A stretch of 64,000 bases of DNA. It comes from Amycolatopsis sp. MtRt-6 (lineage in GTDB: Bacteria > Actinomycetota > Actinomycetes > Mycobacteriales > Pseudonocardiaceae). The DNA lies in NCBI RefSeq assembly GCF_017308975.1, contig NZ_JADWPD010000001.1:62001-126000 (forward strand). The letters run 5' to 3'. Every line of letters begins with the position of its first letter. The stretch's first letter is position 1. Shown one piece after another: positions 60,864 through 64,000 of this stretch. A program made the translations under genes and the position numbers. The notes below the pieces were generated by a model. That model made no database searches and was not told where the DNA came from. It saw only the letters and a program-made list of their open reading frames with translations.

Positions 60864-62303
60864 TTACGCGACCGTAGGTTGCCGGCCGCGGTTCAGCGGG
60901 GAAGAACACAGTACGAGCGCGATCAGGAGCGCGAACAGGGCGACGGACTGGTGCTTGATGCCCTCGATGCCGTCGCCGAGCGCCGCGGTGCCGAACTGCG
61001 TCACCGAGACGGCGAGCAGAAAGGCCGTCGTGACGCCGAGCGCGGTGCGCCGGTGCGACCAGGCCCGGACCGCCGCGAGCAGCCAGATCGGCACCAGGGC
61101 GAACAGCCCGAGCGGGGCGATCAGGCCGGTCAGCCACGACACCACCGGCACCCGGTACTCCTGCGCGTGCGGCGGGAACCCGGCTTCCTGGTCGAAGCTG
61201 CCGAGGTAGTCCGGGCGCGCGGTGAGCTGGTCGGTGGCGGCCCGGTCGAGCACTTCGAGGGTCCGGCCGGGGTGGATCGCGAAGTACGTCACGACGTTCC
61301 GGCGGCTGATCTGGTCGCGGTACCGCGGGTACAGCGGATCCATCGTCGCCGGGTGCGGGTGCCACCAGCCGTTGCCCGCGTACTGCGCGAACGACGCCGG
61401 CAGCCCGAGCGCGGCCAGGTCGGCCCGGGTGTCGTGCTTCCCGTCGACGATGTTCAGGAAGATCGAGTTGAAGACGTTGATCTCGCGCGAGTCGTCGCCC
61501 GGGAACTCGGTGTACGTGCCGTCGGGCGCTCGCGCCGGCTCGACGCTCTGCTGCGCGGCGAGCGTGACAGCACCGATCGCGCCGATGACCAGCACCGCCG
61601 GCGCCCACCGCTTGGCCCCGCGCAGCCCACCCGGCCGGACCAGCAGGATCGCCAGCGCGAGGATCGGCAGCACGGTCAGCGTCTGGACCTTGGCGTTGAC
61701 CGCCAGGACGCCACCCGCGAACGTCACGGCCATGCCCGCGTAGCTCCACCAGCCCTCGCGCGCGGTCAGCAGCAGGCCGCCGGCGGCGAGCAGCAGGCCG
61801 AGGAAGGCCGCGCCTTCGCCGAGGATCGCGGCGAAGTAGCCGAAGAACGCCGAGTCCGCGACGACCAGCAGGAGCCCGGCCGTCACGAACAGCCGAGTCC
61901 GGCGCGGGTGCGGCAGGCCGAGCACGATCGCGGTGACCGCGGCCGCGGCGATGAGGCTGCTGAGCAGGCCCAGGATGACGAGGCTCAGCGTGCCGTGGAG
62001 GCCGATCAGCCGGCCGATCCGGACGGCCAGCTCGGCAAGCCAGCTCTGCGTGAGCAGGTACGTCGGCCGGCACGGCGGCGCGCCCGGCGCGGGGGTGTAG
62101 GCGAGGTGGACGAACGGCTCGGGCAGGCCCTTCCAGGTGATCCCGGCACCGCACAGCACGCGGCCGCCGTCGCCGTTGTTGGACATCGCGATCGGGCGCG
62201 GCACCAGGAACCGCACCACGAACAGCGCGAGCGACGTCCCGAACACCCCGAGCCCGAGCCGCGCTTCGGCGCCCAGCTGCCGGTCCGGGGCCTCGAGCTT
62301 CAC
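60864..62303 (-). CDS. Polytopic membrane protein, GT-C-like
   Basis: 479 residues from GTG at 62303 in a GTGA overlap with the preceding gene. About ten helices. An early external loop holds [20 protein letters not shown] and PPCRPTYLL (paired cysteines), and a later soluble segment has [20 protein letters not shown] and [20 protein letters not shown]. No DxD at the first loop, unlike its partner gene. Topology and coupling to an AftB-like GT-C gene suggest a joint role in envelope glycan assembly; function unassigned. Confidence 0.65.
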   Translation of the reverse strand: MKLEAPDRQLGAEARLGLGVFGTSLALFVVRFLVPRPIAMSNNGDGGRVLCGAGITWKGLPEPFVHLAYTPAPGAPPCRPTYLLTQSWLAELAVRIGRLIGLHGTLSLVILGLLSSLIAAAAVTAIVLGLPHPRRTRLFVTAGLLLVVADSAFFGYFAAILGEGAAFLGLLLAAGGLLLTAREGWWSYAGMAVTFAGGVLAVNAKVQTLTVLPILALAILLVRPGGLRGAKRWAPAVLVIGAIGAVTLAAQQSVEPARAPDGTYTEFPGDDSREINVFNSIFLNIVDGKHDTRADLAALGLPASFAQYAGNGWWHPHPATMDPLYPRYRDQISRRNVVTYFAIHPGRTLEVLDRAATDQLTARPDYLGSFDQEAGFPPHAQEYRVPVVSWLTGLIAPLGLFALVPIWLLAAVRAWSHRRTALGVTTAFLLAVSVTQFGTAALGDGIEGIKHQSVALFALLIALVLCSSPLNRGRQPTVA

Positions 62304-64000
62304 GAAGGACAGGGTACGTAGCGGAAGTCCGGGCCCTTGTCGAGGTCGGCGACCAGGGACTTCGCCTGTTCCGCCCGCGGGTACACCGAGACCCAGTACG
62401 GCGTGCCGACGCGGCGGAAGGTCGCGACCTCGTACTTGCCCGCGTAGACCGGGTCGATCGCGCAGTGCTGGCGGTCGTCGTAGCCACCGTCGGCGGGCAC
62501 GGCGAGGGTCGGGCGGCGGCCGTTGACCACGTAGTCGTAGTCGATCGCGACGCCGTCGACGTGCCGTCCCTCGCGGGCGATGTGGTCGTCGGTGCGGCCG
62601 AGGACGTCGATGATGAGCAGCTGGCCACCGTGGGCGGCGAGCGCGCCGGGCGCGGCCCCGCTGACCACCGACCCGGGCGGCAGGTAGTCGCCCAGCCAGC
62701 CGCCGATCTCGGCGAGCTCGGTGCCGTGCGCGTGCCAGTTGCGCACGCGGTCGAGCATTTCCGGGCTGAACACCGACACGAAGACCGCGATGCCGGCCAG
62801 CCCGCAGGCGGCCACCGGAACCAGCCGCGGCGCGACCGGCTTCGGCGTCGGCGACGGTTTGTCGACGACACCCGCGGTCAGCACGCCGTAGACCCCAACG
62901 GCGGCGACGGCCAGCAGCGGCGGGACCGGGGCCAGCAGCCGCCACGACGGGCCCGAGTCGCCGCCGACGAGCACCGCGGCCGCGGCCAGCCCGGCGGCGA
63001 TCGCGAACAGCAGCCAGAGCAGGGCCCTGGCTTCGATGGCTGTGCCGACCGAGGTTTCGCCCTGCCCCGAAAGGCGGGTTGTGCCGGGGGTCTCGCCCCG
63101 AGCGCCCGCGAGGCGGGCTGTGCCAACCGGCGGCTCGGCCACCCCCAACCCCCGAGCCGCGGCTGTCACATCCGGGGCCTCTGCCAAGCGGGCCGTGGGG
63201 CGGCGCAGCAGCAGCGCGACCGCGGCGACCAGGCCGAGCAGCAGGAAACCCTGGTGCGCCAGCGCGAACCCGGACAGGTACGGCCAGCCGTCGGCGAGGT
63301 GCCCGCCGAGCGGCCCGCCGAGCTTCGCGGCCAGCGGGGCGGGGAGGAAGTGCTGGTAGAACGTCGCGCGCCAGGCCAGCCGCGGGACGAGGAAGACGAG
63401 CGCGCCCAGCGCGTACGCGACCGGGGCCCACCAGCTGTGCTTCTCCTTGACCGCGGCGCCGACCAGCCACAGACCGGCCAGCACGGCGACCACCAGGCCT
63501 TCCGGGCTGGTCATCACGGCGAAGGCGACGAGCACCCCGGCGACCACCGGGCGGCGCGCGGCGAGCGCGTAACCGACAGCCAGCACGAGCAGCACGAACA
63601 GCGGGACCTCGGAACCCGACGCCCCGTAGACGGCGAGGCCGCCGGCGCTCGCGGTGAGCACCGCGGCGGCCACCCCGATCGCGGGCCGCGGCTCGGCGCC
63701 CTCCGGCCTGGCCGCGGCGACGATCCGGTTGACCAGGAAGCAGGACAGGAGCACGCAGGCCAGCGCGGCGAGGACGCTCAAGACGACGGCCGTGGTGCGG
63801 ATGTCGGCGCCGAACGCGGCGCGCGGCAGGGCGATCAGCACCAGCCAGAGGAAGTTCGTGTACCCCTCGACGCGTTCGCCGGGGTTGAAGACCGGGCCGT
63901 TGCCGTCGGCGATGTTCTGCGCGTAGCGGAAGGTGACGAGCGCGTCCTCGGTGACGGTCGCGAACAGCAGCTGGTGCAGCAGCGAAAGGCCGAGCGTCAG
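62300..64000 (-). CDS. GT-C arabinofuranosyltransferase-like protein (AftB-like), 5' end outside window
   Basis: 566 residues visible; the frame stays open to the window edge upstream of the first internal ATG (63841). The edge-proximal part reads [20 protein letters not shown] then [15 protein letters not shown], the E/DDA-x(3)-FRYA-x-N and [11 protein letters not shown] signature of AftB-type GT-C enzymes. About ten helices and a soluble C-terminal domain ([32 protein letters not shown]) follow. AftB adds terminal beta-1,2-arabinofuranose from decaprenyl-phospho-arabinose. A better AftB match in motif than the gene at 49.8 kb. Confidence 0.75.
   Translation of the reverse strand: MTLGLSLLHQLLFATVTEDALVTFRYAQNIADGNGPVFNPGERVEGYTNFLWLVLIALPRAAFGADIRTTAVVLSVLAALACVLLSCFLVNRIVAAARPEGAEPRPAIGVAAAVLTASAGGLAVYGASGSEVPLFVLLVLAVGYALAARRPVVAGVLVAFAVMTSPEGLVVAVLAGLWLVGAAVKEKHSWWAPVAYALGALVFLVPRLAWRATFYQHFLPAPLAAKLGGPLGGHLADGWPYLSGFALAHQGFLLLGLVAAVALLLRRPTARLAEAPDVTAAARGLGVAEPPVGTARLAGARGETPGTTRLSGQGETSVGTAIEARALLWLLFAIAAGLAAAAVLVGGDSGPSWRLLAPVPPLLAVAAVGVYGVLTAGVVDKPSPTPKPVAPRLVPVAACGLAGIAVFVSVFSPEMLDRVRNWHAHGTELAEIGGWLGDYLPPGSVVSGAAPGALAAHGGQLLIIDVLGRTDDHIAREGRHVDGVAIDYDYVVNGRRPTLAVPADGGYDDRQHCAIDPVYAGKYEVATFRRVGTPYWVSVYPRAEQAKSLVADLDKGPDFRYVPCPS

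Noticed and set aside
59667..62321. 884-residue plus-strand open frame
   Set aside because: Antisense to TetR, plsC and the GT-C-like gene, all of which show family motifs.

Overview
The window is very GC-rich, with dense ATGA/GTGA-type start-stop overlaps, many GTG starts and Streptomyces-type secreted proteases. It also carries an almost complete set of mycolata-type galactan/arabinan genes: glf, glfT1, glfT2, the Wzm/Wzt-like ABC pair, dprE1, dprE2, the UbiA-type DPPR synthase and its PAP2 phosphatase. With an SsgB-like sporulation/cell-division protein and a PafE/Bpa proteasome activator, this points to a filamentous Pseudonocardiales actinomycete. Amycolatopsis is my best guess; the genus is inference, the class is not.

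Positions 1-30 kb are ordinary accessory and housekeeping chromosome. They hold a sigma factor 3' end with a membrane partner, small enzymes, a GntR regulator facing a methyltransferase across a perfect 16-bp palindrome, a six-TM HAMP adenylate/guanylate cyclase, a solitary KAS III, an Lrp regulator with an MFS exporter, and an SsgB-like gene. These are followed by a streptogrisin-type protease with an abnormal 3' end, a large LuxR (LAL) regulator and a glutamic (G1) peptidase. An ABC importer operon is divergent from a CitA/CitB-like two-component system. Then come an SDR, a trypsin-like protease, an S4 protein, an Ldh2-type oxidoreductase, a patatin, tRNA-Ser(TGA), a MarR regulator, a zinc metallopeptidase and an M28 aminopeptidase.

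Positions 30-63 kb form a cell-envelope island that largely follows the order known from Mycobacterium tuberculosis Rv3777-Rv3816c. It starts with a quinone oxidoreductase, an aminotransferase-like protein and PafE. Inserted between this and the galactan exporter is a nonulosonate (sialic-acid type) set: neuB, neuC, neuA, a GT29-like sialyltransferase candidate, a coiled-coil protein and a GT-C membrane protein. Next are the Wzm/Wzt-like ABC exporter and GlfT1, then a small type VII secretion substrate module (WXG/PPE-like protein, DUF3558 lipoprotein, EspC-like protein, EspG-like chaperone), then GlfT2, GtrA, DprE1-DprE2, an AftB-like GT-C enzyme, UbiA, PAP2 and Glf. The right end carries a DUF6541-like membrane protein, an F420/LLM oxidoreductase, a HAD phosphatase, a SRPBCC-TetR pair with a 32-bp palindromic operator, a PlsC-like acyltransferase and two large GT-C-like membrane proteins, the last running off the window.

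Read together, the right half makes UDP-Galf (Glf), starts and extends galactan (GlfT1, GlfT2), probably exports it (Wzm/Wzt-like), and makes decaprenyl-phospho-arabinose (UbiA, PAP2, DprE1, DprE2) for GT-C arabinosyltransferases. The most unusual element is the nonulosonate gene set between the PafE/GT-C genes and the exporter. It suggests that this organism makes a CMP-activated nine-carbon sugar and adds it to an envelope glycan. Other points to check are an aminotransferase-fold protein lacking its PLP lysine, a protease reading through a terminator into ssgB, a two-tier cruciform at 23.1 kb, a recurring CCCAATGTGGCC intergenic repeat, and three DnaA-box-like sites in 43 bp.
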